Shown: in pieces, positions 13,277 to 19,648 of the stretch
How positions within the stretch are numbered: the stretch's first letter is position 1
Layout of the letters: every line of letters starts with the position of its first letter
Origin: Candidatus Woesearchaeota archaeon
GTDB lineage: Archaea > Nanobdellota > Nanobdellia > Woesearchaeales > JACQSR01
Assembly (NCBI GenBank): GCA_023255615.1
Contig: JAHFLI010000001.1
Coordinates: 6,627-32,859, forward strand
DNA: 26,233 bases
Direction: 5' to 3'
Translations under genes and position numbers: made by a program
Notes under the pieces: model-generated
Seen by the model: the letters and a program-made list of their open reading frames with translations, nothing else
The model's database searches: none
Told to the model about the DNA's origin: nothing

Positions 13277-14119
13277 ATGGCACTTATTGAGGGTCTCTTT
13301 GCCGTTATGGTGTGCATTGTGTGCTGGGGTTCGTATCTCATACCAGTAAGACGACATAATGAGCTGAGTCCATTTTCTCTGCAATTAATGATGGGCATGG
13401 GCATTTTTCTCTCATCCCTTGTTTTTGCTCTGCTTACTCACACTATTCATTTTTCTCTTCTTGCCATAATCTCTGGTGCATTATGGGCAATCGGAAATAT
13501 TATTTCAGTCTTTGCGATCCGTCGTGCAGGAATCGCACGAGCATATCCGCTGTGGGGAGCAACGTCAATTCCGGCAGCATTCATTGGCGGACTTCTCTTT
13601 GGAGAAACTCTCCATCTTTTCTGGTTGGCTATTGTCGGTATAATTATTCAATTCATCGGCGTGAGATTCATTACTAAAACAATGCCGACATCGAAAGAAA
13701 AATCCTGGAAAGGAATTGCACTCTCATTGCTTGCCGGTCTCTTTTTTGGAGTATATTTGTATCCATTCAAAATGACGTCACTATCTCCGATAGAATTTTT
13801 ATTTCCCATGTCCATCGGAGTGGGAGTAACTACCCTACTTATCTATCTTCTCCAACGTGATTCTCTCACATATTCAACGATAATTCCTGGCATAGGCGCT
13901 GGTGTCTTATGGAATATTGCGAATTTTGCCAGCTTTTTTGCTGTTCAACAAATCGGGCTTGCGCTCACGACTCCGTTAACAGCACTCTCCCTGCTGGTGA
14001 CCGTCTCGTGGGGATTATTCTATTTCAAAGAAATAACAAAATCAACAATGATCAAACTACTCATCACGGGATCACTCCTCTTACTTATTGGCGGCACCAT
14101 GATTGTGAGCTCGTTGTAA
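13277..14119 (+). CDS. GRP/GlcU-type sugar transporter (DMT superfamily)
   Basis: A 280-residue protein of about ten transmembrane helices with two internally similar halves. Marks of the glucose/ribose porter branch are CWGSYLIPVRR in helix 1, ISGALWAIGNIISVFAIRRA with GxARAYPLWG, and the counterpart GAGVLWNIANFASFFAVQQIG with LALTTPLTAL in the second half. Bacterial GlcU and RhaT-like members import sugars with protons; the archaeal substrate is uncertain. The frame begins with a TTG at 13262, but the ATG at 13277 has a TATA element at the leaderless distance. The gene converges on the coiled-coil gene with a 2-base gap. Confidence 0.8.
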   Translation: MALIEGLFAVMVCIVCWGSYLIPVRRHNELSPFSLQLMMGMGIFLSSLVFALLTHTIHFSLLAIISGALWAIGNIISVFAIRRAGIARAYPLWGATSIPAAFIGGLLFGETLHLFWLAIVGIIIQFIGVRFITKTMPTSKEKSWKGIALSLLAGLFFGVYLYPFKMTSLSPIEFLFPMSIGVGVTTLLIYLLQRDSLTYSTIIPGIGAGVLWNIANFASFFAVQQIGLALTTPLTALSLLVTVSWGLFYFKEITKSTMIKLLITGSLLLLIGGTMIVSSL

Positions 14120-14121
14120 TT

Positions 14122-14406
14122 CTACTTCTTCCTAATATCGTTGACTCGTCGAGCAATAACACGTGCTTCTGCCATGGCAACTTTCTCTAACCGATTCATT
14201 GCATTCTCCAGCTCGCGCTGATAAACGATCTTTAATCTCTTTCCTTCTTTGTACGCGTGCACCGCAACTTTCTTTGACACGTTTGCAATCTGTTCTTTGT
14301 TCAATCCTTTTTTCTTTAATTTCTGATACTCACTTTTCGCTCTTTTTTTCGTTATACTTAGTGCTTCTTCCGTTAATTTAATTATTTTTTTCAAATCTTC
14401 ATCCAT
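14122..14406 (-). CDS. Small Lys-rich helical protein downstream of the UbiB-type kinase
   Basis: A 94-residue, highly charged, almost fully helical protein (KKIIKLTEEALSITKKRAKS, then KKKGLNKEQIANVSKKVAVH and RELENAMNRLEKVAMAEARV), probably coiled coil. The frame offers ATGs at 14418 and 14406. The latter is preferred because GGGTGAT, formed by the kinase's last codons and stop, sits right before it as a ribosome site. It is therefore translationally coupled to the kinase. No Cys, Trp or membrane segment. No family is recognised. Coupling suggests a regulatory or scaffold role with the kinase (inference). Confidence 0.72.
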   Translation of the reverse strand: MDEDLKKIIKLTEEALSITKKRAKSEYQKLKKKGLNKEQIANVSKKVAVHAYKEGKRLKIVYQRELENAMNRLEKVAMAEARVIARRVNDIRKK

Positions 14407-14410
14407 AGAA

Positions 14411-16078
14411 TCACCCATTTCGTAGTTTTCGTTCTTCCATTATTGACGTAAAAAGCGTGAAGCACGTAAAAATAGCCAATCCATACAAGACAAGAGAAAT
14501 CAAAGGAAGTCCTAACCATAACGGTTCACCAACATGCACAACTAAAGAACCGGCAACGACAAACGCACCGATAATCATTCCATACGCAATTCTGTTGGAT
14601 GAACGATCAATCTCGAGAGCTAACGTTTTTACTTCTTTCGAACCAATATCGACTTCAAATTTTCCTGTTGATAAGCGATCAAGAATCGCATCAGTTTTTT
14701 TCGGGAGTTCTGTAATGAAACGAGTAAACTTTTGTGTTGAATACGCAATATTATCGATGATATACCGTTTTGCTAATTTTTTCTCCACAAACGGCGTAAT
14801 AATTTTCATCATATCGATGTCAGGATCATAGCGCAGGCCAACTCCTTCTAACGTGATGATTGATTTACCGAAAAGAACCAAACTTGTCGGCATCCGTAAA
14901 TCATACTTGTAGGCGATATCCAAGACCTCTTCAAGCATTTTACTCACATTAATATTTTTGAATTCCTTCTCATGGATTGACGCGGTAACACCAATCACTT
15001 CCTGCTTAAACGCTTCACGATCAAATCCATCAGGAATTGCAGCAAAGCTCATGAGCGATTCAATAATACGATCAGGATCCATTTCTGCGATCCCGATAAA
15101 GAGATCGCTCGATTTCAACTTCATTTCTTTGTCGAAATATCCCACAATACCGAAATCAACAAAGGAAATCACATTATTTTTCATAACAATAATGTTGCCG
15201 GGATGAGGATCAGCATGAAAAAAACCATGAATGAAGACCTGTGTTAATACGGCCTTTAATCCATTCTCCATTACTTTTCTAATATTGACTTTTTTCTTTT
15301 TTAATTTTTCAAGATCGCTTAAGGGAATGCCATCGATGTACTCCATGACCATTAAACGACGAGAGCAAAAATCATCATACACTTCAGGAATATAGACTTC
15401 TTTTGATCCTTGAAACATCCCACGAAATCGTCGTGCATATCGCGCCTCTGTTTTGTAATCTAACTCGTTTCGTGTCCATTTCGCAAATTCTTCCACGACA
15501 GAAATGGGTTTAAATTTTCTTGCGCCTTCAACATGTTTCTCGATAAGTTCTGCTAAATAACGCATAATGTTGACATCAGATTCTACCATGGCTTCAGCTT
15601 CACGACGCTGGACCTTCACCACAACATCTTCCCCAGTCAATAATTTTGCGCGATGAACTTGACCAAGAGAAGCAGATGCTAAAGGTATGGGATCAACATA
15701 TTTGAAGACTTCATTGATTTTTCTTCCTAATTCATGTTCAATCATGAATTTAATGTTGGAAAATGCCGTTGGTCTCACGTGATCTTGTAGTTTTTCCAAC
15801 TCCTTCATATACCGAAGAGGAACAAGATCTGGTCTAACGCTCAACACTTGACCAAATTTTACGAACGTCGGGCCAAGACGCTCAAGAGTATTTCTCAATC
15901 TGACTTCTGGTGGCAATGGTTTTGACTTCGAATTAAACGTATGGGTTACTCTCTTATGCAAAGGCAGTTCTTTCTTCATACGAATAGAATCAACAATATA
16001 CCCGAAACCTTCCTCGACGAGAACAGTCATGATTTGCTCTAATCGCTTCACCTCTTCATACTCTTGGTACAGTTTCAT
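14411..16078 (-). CDS. AarF/UbiB/ABC1-family atypical kinase
   Basis: A 555-residue membrane-anchored member of the UbiB/ADCK family. It carries the family-specific VKFGQ (residues 73-77), which covers the active site; the Ala-rich loop ASASLGQVHRA (134-144) replacing a glycine loop; Lys155 in VVVKVQRR; HADPHPGN (288-295) as catalytic loop; and VDFG (307-310). Two C-terminal hydrophobic helices (about 493-545) anchor it. In bacteria and mitochondria these proteins support quinone synthesis with ATPase activity. In an archaeon without visible quinone genes the role may lie in isoprenoid lipid handling (inference). The start overlaps cutA by 4 bases, and the stop forms the ribosome site of the next gene. 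Confidence 0.92.
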   Translation of the reverse strand: MKLYQEYEEVKRLEQIMTVLVEEGFGYIVDSIRMKKELPLHKRVTHTFNSKSKPLPPEVRLRNTLERLGPTFVKFGQVLSVRPDLVPLRYMKELEKLQDHVRPTAFSNIKFMIEHELGRKINEVFKYVDPIPLASASLGQVHRAKLLTGEDVVVKVQRREAEAMVESDVNIMRYLAELIEKHVEGARKFKPISVVEEFAKWTRNELDYKTEARYARRFRGMFQGSKEVYIPEVYDDFCSRRLMVMEYIDGIPLSDLEKLKKKKVNIRKVMENGLKAVLTQVFIHGFFHADPHPGNIIVMKNNVISFVDFGIVGYFDKEMKLKSSDLFIGIAEMDPDRIIESLMSFAAIPDGFDREAFKQEVIGVTASIHEKEFKNINVSKMLEEVLDIAYKYDLRMPTSLVLFGKSIITLEGVGLRYDPDIDMMKIITPFVEKKLAKRYIIDNIAYSTQKFTRFITELPKKTDAILDRLSTGKFEVDIGSKEVKTLALEIDRSSNRIAYGMIIGAFVVAGSLVVHVGEPLWLGLPLISLVLYGLAIFTCFTLFTSIMEERKLRNG

Positions 16079-16377
16079 TTTACTTCACCCTTGAGCCATT
16101 CGAGGTAATCAAGGTCTGCGTTCTCGGGGATCTTGCTAATGCACGGAATAGAATAACTATGAAGTTTTTTGACGGCAACAATAATCTCTGGAAAGGTTGA
16201 ATCTAATGTCTTGGCAAAAAGAACAACTTCTTTATCTTCAACAATTTTTCCTTTCCACCAATAGAACGAATCGGTTGGAAAAACGTTCGCACATGCAATA
16301 AGGCGATTTTTCAGAAGATGCATCGCAATCTTCTTTGCCTCTTTTTTATCCGTGCACGTAATATACACACCAATCAT
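16075..16377 (-). CDS. cutA: CutA1-like divalent-cation tolerance protein
   Basis: A 100-residue protein of normal CutA1 length. Conserved lines are VYITCTDKKEAKKIAMHLLK (strand and helix), RLIACANVFP, SFYWWKGKIVEDKEVVLFAKT and the end LHSYSIPCISKIP with YLEWL. CutA1 proteins form very stable trimers like PII proteins. A link to copper tolerance is historical, and the biochemical role is unsettled. It is first in a three-gene minus-strand operon with the UbiB-type kinase and a coiled-coil protein. GTTTAATAAA lies 28 bases upstream, so the message is nearly leaderless, although GAGGTT sits directly before the ATG. Confidence 0.9.
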   Translation of the reverse strand: MIGVYITCTDKKEAKKIAMHLLKNRLIACANVFPTDSFYWWKGKIVEDKEVVLFAKTLDSTFPEIIVAVKKLHSYSIPCISKIPENADLDYLEWLKGEVK

Positions 16378-16400
16378 AACCTCTTTCTCTCAAAACGGAG

Positions 16401-16410
16401 TTTATTAAAC
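16401..16410 (-). promoter_or_regulatory. TATA box of the cutA-kinase operon
   Basis: On the minus strand GTTTAATAAA is centred 28 bases before the cutA ATG at 16377. Confidence 0.5.
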
Positions 16411-16459
16411 TTTCTCTAAGATTGGAAGGAAATTTTTCTTCGTTGGCGGTGTCGAAAGT

Positions 16460-16467
16460 TTTAAATA
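16460..16467 (+). promoter_or_regulatory. TATA box of the frameshifted membrane-protein gene
   Basis: TTTAAATA is centred 26-27 bases before the ATG at 16490. An intact promoter of the local type shows that this short frame was or is a gene. Confidence 0.6.
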
Positions 16468-16489
16468 GCTAAGATTTTAGTTCCTTTTT

Positions 16490-16715
16490 ATGGGTTGGAA
16501 AGAATTACCGTTATGGTTACGTGTAGGGACTATTCTTTTCTTCATCAGTCTGCGTTCTTCCAACTAAGATTATCGAGGTTCTAGTACCATTTCGTTTAGC
16601 TTCACTATTTGATATTTCGGTTATCCATATTGTTATAACAAGCATATTTTACTTTTTCATAGGAGCTTTAATTGGGGTTATAATCACTAAGATAAAAACC
16701 AAAAGAGACTCTTAA
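16490..16715 (+). pseudogene. Small two-helix membrane protein interrupted by a frameshift
   Basis: From the ATG at 16490 the frame reads MGWKELPLWLRVGTILFFIS and stops at 16565-16567. Skipping one base near 16527-16550 moves into a frame that reads CVLPTKIIEVLVPFRLASLF, then a second hydrophobic helix (IHIVITSIFYFFIGALIGVI) and a basic end KTKRDS with a TAA at 16713-16715. Joined, this makes a protein of about 74 residues with two transmembrane helices, a layout common for small archaeal membrane proteins. The site includes runs of C and T (TTCTTTTCTTC). Causes could be a recent mutation, a sequencing or assembly error, or programmed frameshifting. Function unknown. Confidence 0.6.
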
Positions 16716-16766
16716 GTTCATGCGATGGAGTTAGAACTTTTCTTTCACCCACTTAATCATAAATTA

Positions 16767-16773
16767 TTTAAAC
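16767..16773 (+). promoter_or_regulatory. TATA box of the cyclophilin gene
   Basis: TTTAAAC is centred 25 bases before the ATG at 16795. Confidence 0.55.
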
Positions 16774-16794
16774 CTCTCACGTAATGACTACGGT

Positions 16795-17328
16795 ATGAAA
16801 AAAGAGATGATCGTAGGATTCGTATGTATACTTTTTTTGATTTCATGTTCCGAAAAGGGAACTCCTGGAATGACAAAAGTTGTGCTTGAAACAAATAAAG
16901 GAGATATTACTATTCAATTATTTGAGAACAAAGCACCCGCTACTTCTTCAAATTTCAAATCTCTAGTACAAAAGGGATTTTATGACGGAACTATCTTCCA
17001 TCGTGTGATTAAAGGCTTCGTAATACAGGGAGGGGATCCAGAAGGAACAGGGAGAGGCGGTCCTGGATACACGATCAAAGACGAAATTTCCTCAGATCTT
17101 AAACATGATAAACCGGGAATCGTTGCAATGGCGAGTCGCGGACCAGATACGGCAGGATCTCAATTCTACATTATCTTAACACCACAACCCTTATTGGACG
17201 GAAAATATTCTGTTTTTGGTGAAGTAGTTGATGGCATGGATGTTGTGGAAGAAATTGGAAACGTTGAAACTGGTTCAAATGATAAACCAGTTGAAGATGT
17301 TGTCGTGAAGAAAGCGTTTGTGAAATAG
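16795..17328 (+). CDS. Cyclophilin-type peptidyl-prolyl isomerase, predicted lipoprotein
   Basis: A 177-residue protein. The N-terminus is a short signal peptide (MKKEMIVGFVCILFL) ending in a lipobox-like LISC with Cys18, so the enzyme is probably tethered to the outer face of the membrane. The cyclophilin domain starts at about residue 27 (TKVVLETNKGDITIQLF) and shows the active-site lines FHRVIKGFVIQGGDP and GSQFYIIL, plus LDGKYSVFGEVVDGMDVV. It should catalyse cis-trans isomerisation at prolines of exported proteins, which fits a genome region carrying secDF. It is a single-gene transcript by promoter layout. Confidence 0.92.
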   Translation: MKKEMIVGFVCILFLISCSEKGTPGMTKVVLETNKGDITIQLFENKAPATSSNFKSLVQKGFYDGTIFHRVIKGFVIQGGDPEGTGRGGPGYTIKDEISSDLKHDKPGIVAMASRGPDTAGSQFYIILTPQPLLDGKYSVFGEVVDGMDVVEEIGNVETGSNDKPVEDVVVKKAFVK

Positions 17329-17360
17329 GACAGGGAATTATACTTTTTCTAAATGGAAAG

Positions 17361-17678
17361 TTAAGCAATGACTTTTATTTTCTTCTTTTTGAGTTCGTGG
17401 ATGGTCATCATATCATATATTTCTATTAACTTTTGTATTTTATTATTTTGGGTATTCAGTCTAAACAATTTTGCTTTTCCAATAATCCTCGTAGGAACAA
17501 TGATGTTATGCGTGACAAGATTATCAAAAATTCTATACAATGTCGTCCTTCCGATCGCTGCATTTTTTGCGATATCGGTAATCGAAAAGTCCAGTTCTCT
17601 TTCCGTCAGAAGGTAGTCGAAGACTCGTATGGTTGGTGAGTCTCCCATAAATCCGATAAAGAGTGATTGATCGTGCAT
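17361..17678 (-). CDS. Winged-helix DNA-binding regulator
   Basis: A 105-residue protein. After a short lead, the helix-turn-helix is visible: IRVFDYLLTERELDFSITDI as helices 1-2, AKNAAIGRTTLYRIFDNLVT as the turn and recognition helix, then a wing (IIVPTRIIGKAKLFRLN) and a final helix (IQKLIEIYDMM) likely for dimerisation. It belongs broadly to the MarR/ArsR-like winged-helix group; no subfamily is claimed. It is divergent from the gene at 17786, and a perfect 16-bp palindrome sits between them, so it is probably self- and neighbour-regulating. A TATA element at 17701-17710 supports a leaderless start. Confidence 0.75.
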   Translation of the reverse strand: MHDQSLFIGFMGDSPTIRVFDYLLTERELDFSITDIAKNAAIGRTTLYRIFDNLVTHNIIVPTRIIGKAKLFRLNTQNNKIQKLIEIYDMMTIHELKKKKIKVIA

Positions 17679-17700
17679 AATTTCGAGAGATATTCTGACG

Positions 17701-17710
17701 TTTATAAATA
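17701..17710 (-). promoter_or_regulatory. TATA box of the winged-helix regulator
   Basis: On the minus strand TATTTATAAA is centred 27-28 bases before the ATG at 17678. Confidence 0.55.
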
Positions 17711-17720
17711 TTCCTATTTT

Positions 17721-17736
17721 GGAACAATATTGTTCC
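17721..17736. promoter_or_regulatory. Perfect 16-bp palindrome, likely operator
   Basis: GGAACAAT is followed directly by its exact reverse complement ATTGTTCC. The site lies 10 bases upstream of the minus-strand TATA element and 18 bases upstream of the plus-strand one. A bound dimer could therefore activate or repress both divergent genes. The winged-helix protein beside it is the natural candidate ligand (inference). Confidence 0.65.
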
Positions 17737-17754
17737 GGAGAATTTTACTGCATA

Positions 17755-17763
17755 ATTAATATA
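17755..17763 (+). promoter_or_regulatory. TATA box of the gene at 17786
   Basis: ATTAATATA is centred about 27 bases before the ATG at 17786. Confidence 0.5.
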
Positions 17764-17785
17764 TTTCTCTTCATTCCATACGGAC

Positions 17786-18052
17786 ATGGAACTGACACTC
17801 ATCGAGATAAAAGCACGGATTATACGAAAGCTCGTTCAATGGAAAAAATGGGGAGGTTCACATACTGAGCATATTCTTGGAGGGTTACCTTCTCATCTGA
17901 AAGGAGACAAAACAGTGCGGCAAGCAATCGATGAAATGATTCAAGACGGTTGGCTCATTGGTGCAAAGAAAACAGGAGAAACACATTACTCTCTTAATCC
18001 AGAAAAAGCTGATGAAATACTTCAGTTTTATGAAAAATATTCAAAACAATAA
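17786..18052 (+). CDS. Small conserved archaeal winged-helix-like protein
   Basis: An 88-residue protein. Helix 1 (LTLIEIKARIIRKLVQWKKW) is followed by WGGSHTEHILGGLPSHLKGD, a helix AIDEMIQDGWLIGAKK and a C-terminal HYSLNPEKADEILQFYEK. The WGGSHT, GLPxHLxG and DGWL lines resemble small uncharacterised archaeal proteins with a winged-helix core; I recall the pattern but cannot name a family. The SLNP segment resembles the wing end of such domains. It shares a divergent promoter region and a palindrome with a winged-helix regulator, which suggests common control. Whether it binds DNA or RNA is unknown. Confidence 0.75.
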   Translation: MELTLIEIKARIIRKLVQWKKWGGSHTEHILGGLPSHLKGDKTVRQAIDEMIQDGWLIGAKKTGETHYSLNPEKADEILQFYEKYSKQ

Positions 18053-18126
18053 CTAACGATAGAGTAACACTAAATACCATCCCATATAGAAAACAATCCA
18101 CTAGCCACTGGACTCCTCGATGTGAG

Positions 18127-18135
18127 CTATATAAA
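18127..18135 (+). promoter_or_regulatory. TATA box of the micro-ORF pair
   Basis: CTATATAAA predicts a transcription start near 18158. This gives a leader of about 65 bases, much longer than for most genes in the window. Confidence 0.5.
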
Positions 18136-18165
18136 CTCATTTTCCCAGAATTCTAGAAAGAAGGC

Positions 18166-18201
18166 GCAGCACATACTCATCCCCAATGAGCTCAACGCTG
18201 C
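18166..18201 (+). promoter_or_regulatory. Structured 5' leader hairpin before the micro-ORFs
   Basis: Outer arms GCAGC (18166-18170) and GCTGC (18197-18201) enclose an exact inner hairpin, CTCAT (18176-18180) loop CCCCA and ATGAG (18186-18190). It ends 10 bases before the ribosome site GAGGTGAT (18211-18218). It could control translation or stabilise the message. Confidence 0.4.
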
Positions 18202-18222
18202 CCTTCAAAAGAGGTGATTGCC

Positions 18223-18327
18223 ATGAGAAAACAGAAGGAAAAGTCGGAACAAGAAATGGTCGAAACGATATTATTGAATCGCGCTCGATTCATTTCCTTA
18301 AGCAAAGGGGGTGAATTTTATGACTGA
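18223..18327 (+). CDS. 34-residue basic/acidic micro-protein, first of a coupled pair
   Basis: A 34-codon frame, MRKQKEKSEQEMVETILLNR then ARFISLSKGGEFYD, behind a strong ribosome site GAGGTGAT at 18211-18218 with normal spacing. It is charged and probably one amphipathic helix. The last codons contain GGGGGTGAA, which forms the ribosome site of the next micro-ORF, and the frames overlap by 8 bases. It may be a functional peptide or a leader peptide whose translation controls the second ORF. Too short for family assignment. Confidence 0.6.
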   Translation: MRKQKEKSEQEMVETILLNRARFISLSKGGEFYD

Positions 18328-18481
18328 TGATGATGTTAAACAATACCTCGCAGAAACTCCAGAAATAAAAGAGATGGAGGAAGAAGATATTTATCACGAA
18401 GAAATCCTCGAACCCTACATTGAAGATGATCTCATCTCCGTTGGAGAGGAAGGATTCATGCGTGGTTATCTCGAAGGATAA
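18320..18481 (+). CDS. 53-residue very acidic protein, second of a coupled pair
   Basis: A 53-residue protein, MTDDDVKQYLAETPEIKEME onward, with 21 Asp/Glu, no Cys and no membrane segment, ending FMRGYLEG. GGGGGTGA at 18306-18313 is its ribosome site, 6 bases before the ATG. A long T tract starts right after the stop. Small acidic proteins ending in a GFMRGY-like line occur in archaea, but I cannot name a family. Strong acidity beside a basic partner ORF could mean the two peptides bind each other, or that this one mimics nucleic acid (inference). Confidence 0.72.
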   Translation: MTDDDVKQYLAETPEIKEMEEEDIYHEEILEPYIEDDLISVGEEGFMRGYLEG

Positions 18482-18495
18482 TTTTTTCTTTTTTT
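18482..18495 (+). terminator. Poly-T archaeal-type terminator
   Basis: TTTTTTCTTTTTTT follows the stop of the acidic micro-protein immediately. Archaeal RNA polymerase terminates on such non-template T tracts without needing a hairpin. Confidence 0.6.
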
Positions 18496-18530
18496 GATTT
18501 TCATTCTTCCCCTCTTACAATAAACATAAC

Positions 18531-18540
18531 ATTAATAAAG
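18531..18540 (+). promoter_or_regulatory. TATA-like element of the orphan antitoxin
   Basis: ATTAATAAAG is centred about 27 bases before the ATG at 18562. Confidence 0.45.
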
Positions 18541-18561
18541 TAAATACTGCACCATAAATCT

Positions 18562-18723
18562 ATGTTACAGGAAATGATTACTATACCAAAAAATGAATAC
18601 GAACTTCTTTTGGAAGAAGTGGGTATACTTCGTAATAAAGAAATGATGAATGCGATAAAGGAAAGCGACGAAGCGAAGAGAAAAGGAGTAAAGACGTGGA
18701 GCGTAGGGTCTTTACTTCATTGA
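18562..18723 (+). CDS. Orphan antitoxin-like protein
   Basis: A 53-residue protein. ITIPKNEYELLLEEVGILRN, then KEMMNAIKESDEAKRKGVKT and W, matches the layout of small archaeal RelB/Phd-like antitoxins: a short strand ITIPK, a Y/L-rich helix, then an acidic and basic tail that wraps the toxin. No toxin gene follows; the next 80 bases before the convergent trmB hold no frame of RelE or PIN type. It may be a solitary survivor of a toxin-antitoxin module or act on a toxin elsewhere. The TATA-like element gives a leaderless start. Confidence 0.7.
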   Translation: MLQEMITIPKNEYELLLEEVGILRNKEMMNAIKESDEAKRKGVKTWSVGSLLH

Positions 18724-18803
18724 ATTGTTTCTCGGCTTTCCTGCTGCGGGTGGTGAAAGAATACATTTCATTATGAATATTTTACTCATTTATATTCTTG
18801 TCG

Positions 18804-19571
18804 TTAACGGAAAGTATTTGTTATTTCTGCTCCTTTCCACAAATAATCAAAATATTTCTTATAACTTGCAGTAATCTCCTTGTTGTCAATGCGAATGGCA
18901 ATGGGATTTTCTGTCCACAAAATTATGAACGTGGAATCTTTAACAACCATTGTTTGCGCAGGCCCAACAAGCTGCGGATCAAGATATTTTACTTCCGTTA
19001 ATTTCATTTCTTCGTATGCTTTTGCCATTGAATGTGCGTCGCGATGAAATAAAATCTTTAATTTCACCCTTCTTTCTATTCGCTTCAAATGATAATTCAG
19101 CAAAAAAATACGTTGTGCTTCAGTTGCTCCAAAAATTGCCCCGAAAACAAAATATTCTTCTCCTTTTTTTAGTGATTTTAATATCTCGGAAAAAATAGTT
19201 TCAATCCCTTTCATTGACTTGTACGAAGAAATCTCTGAAATTTCTTTTGACTGTTTTTGTTTTTCTTCAAGAATCGGAAGAAGTTTCAAAATCCCTTCTT
19301 TTTGCAGATGAAGATTCTTTTCCTTTTCTTCTATATAATCAAGAATTCGTTTTGCTGGCGCAGCTTCAAAATATTTTACTCCTCCTTTGATCACCATGGA
19401 TACTAATCCTTTTTGGCGTAATTTTTCGAGAAGGTCATAGATTTTACTATATGCGATTCCCGCAGCATTGACAATAGGCGCAACATGACTTGATCCTAAT
19501 TCTAAGAGAGCAAGATACACTTTCGCTTCTGAGTTGGTGAGTCCAATATCCTCCAATACGTTCTCATTCAT
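18804..19571 (-). CDS. TrmB-family transcriptional regulator
   Basis: A 255-residue protein. The N-terminal TrmB winged helix is clear: LEDIGLTNSEAKVYLALLEL, then ELGSSHVAPIVNAAGIAYSK and IYDLLEKLRQKGLVSMVIKG (residues about 5-67). A coiled linker (EEKEKNLHLQKEGILKLLPI, about 80-115) follows. The C-terminal part (KKGEEYFVFGAIFG, LNYHLKRIERRVKLKILFHR, IRIDNKEITASYKKYFDYLW) is the TrmB effector domain in its short form without the large maltose-type sugar-binding lobe. TrmB proteins control sugar transport and central metabolism or act as chromatin proteins (TrmBL2). It is divergent from an unknown gene, with a candidate operator between. GGGGGAGG abuts the ATG. Confidence 0.85.
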   Translation of the reverse strand: MNENVLEDIGLTNSEAKVYLALLELGSSHVAPIVNAAGIAYSKIYDLLEKLRQKGLVSMVIKGGVKYFEAAPAKRILDYIEEKEKNLHLQKEGILKLLPILEEKQKQSKEISEISSYKSMKGIETIFSEILKSLKKGEEYFVFGAIFGATEAQRIFLLNYHLKRIERRVKLKILFHRDAHSMAKAYEEMKLTEVKYLDPQLVGPAQTMVVKDSTFIILWTENPIAIRIDNKEITASYKKYFDYLWKGAEITNTFR

Positions 19572-19574
19572 CCT

Positions 19575-19588
19575 CCCCCATAAGGGGG
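19575..19588. repeat. G/C-run inverted repeat at the trmB start
   Basis: CCCCC-ATAA-GGGGG lies 4 bases from the trmB ATG, at the expected transcription start. It is a strong local hairpin or operator half-site in an AT-rich region. Confidence 0.45.
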
Positions 19589-19596
19589 GCCTAATA

Positions 19597-19606
19597 TTAA
19601 AATATA
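19597..19606. promoter_or_regulatory. Shared TATA region of trmB and the gene at 19649
   Basis: TTAAAATATA reads as a TATA element on both strands: 31 bases before the trmB ATG on the minus strand, and 47 before the ATG at 19649 on the plus strand (leader of about 20 bases with a ribosome site). Confidence 0.45.
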
Positions 19607-19616
19607 TGTTATTACC

Positions 19617-19627
19617 TACTAGTGGTA
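19617..19627 (+). promoter_or_regulatory. Candidate TrmB operator
   Basis: TACT-AGT-GGTA differs at one position from TACTNNNAGTA, the half-palindrome reported for Thermococcus TrmB. It lies between the TATA element and the predicted start of the divergent gene, a repressing position. Confidence 0.4.
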
Positions 19628-19648
19628 TAGAAACCGAGGAGGGTTACC

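Noticed and set aside
18724..18803. Remnant of a toxin gene behind the orphan antitoxin
   Set aside because: Short frames read through the region but none resembles RelE or PIN. A CTTTC/GAAAG pair here is too weak to call a terminator with confidence.
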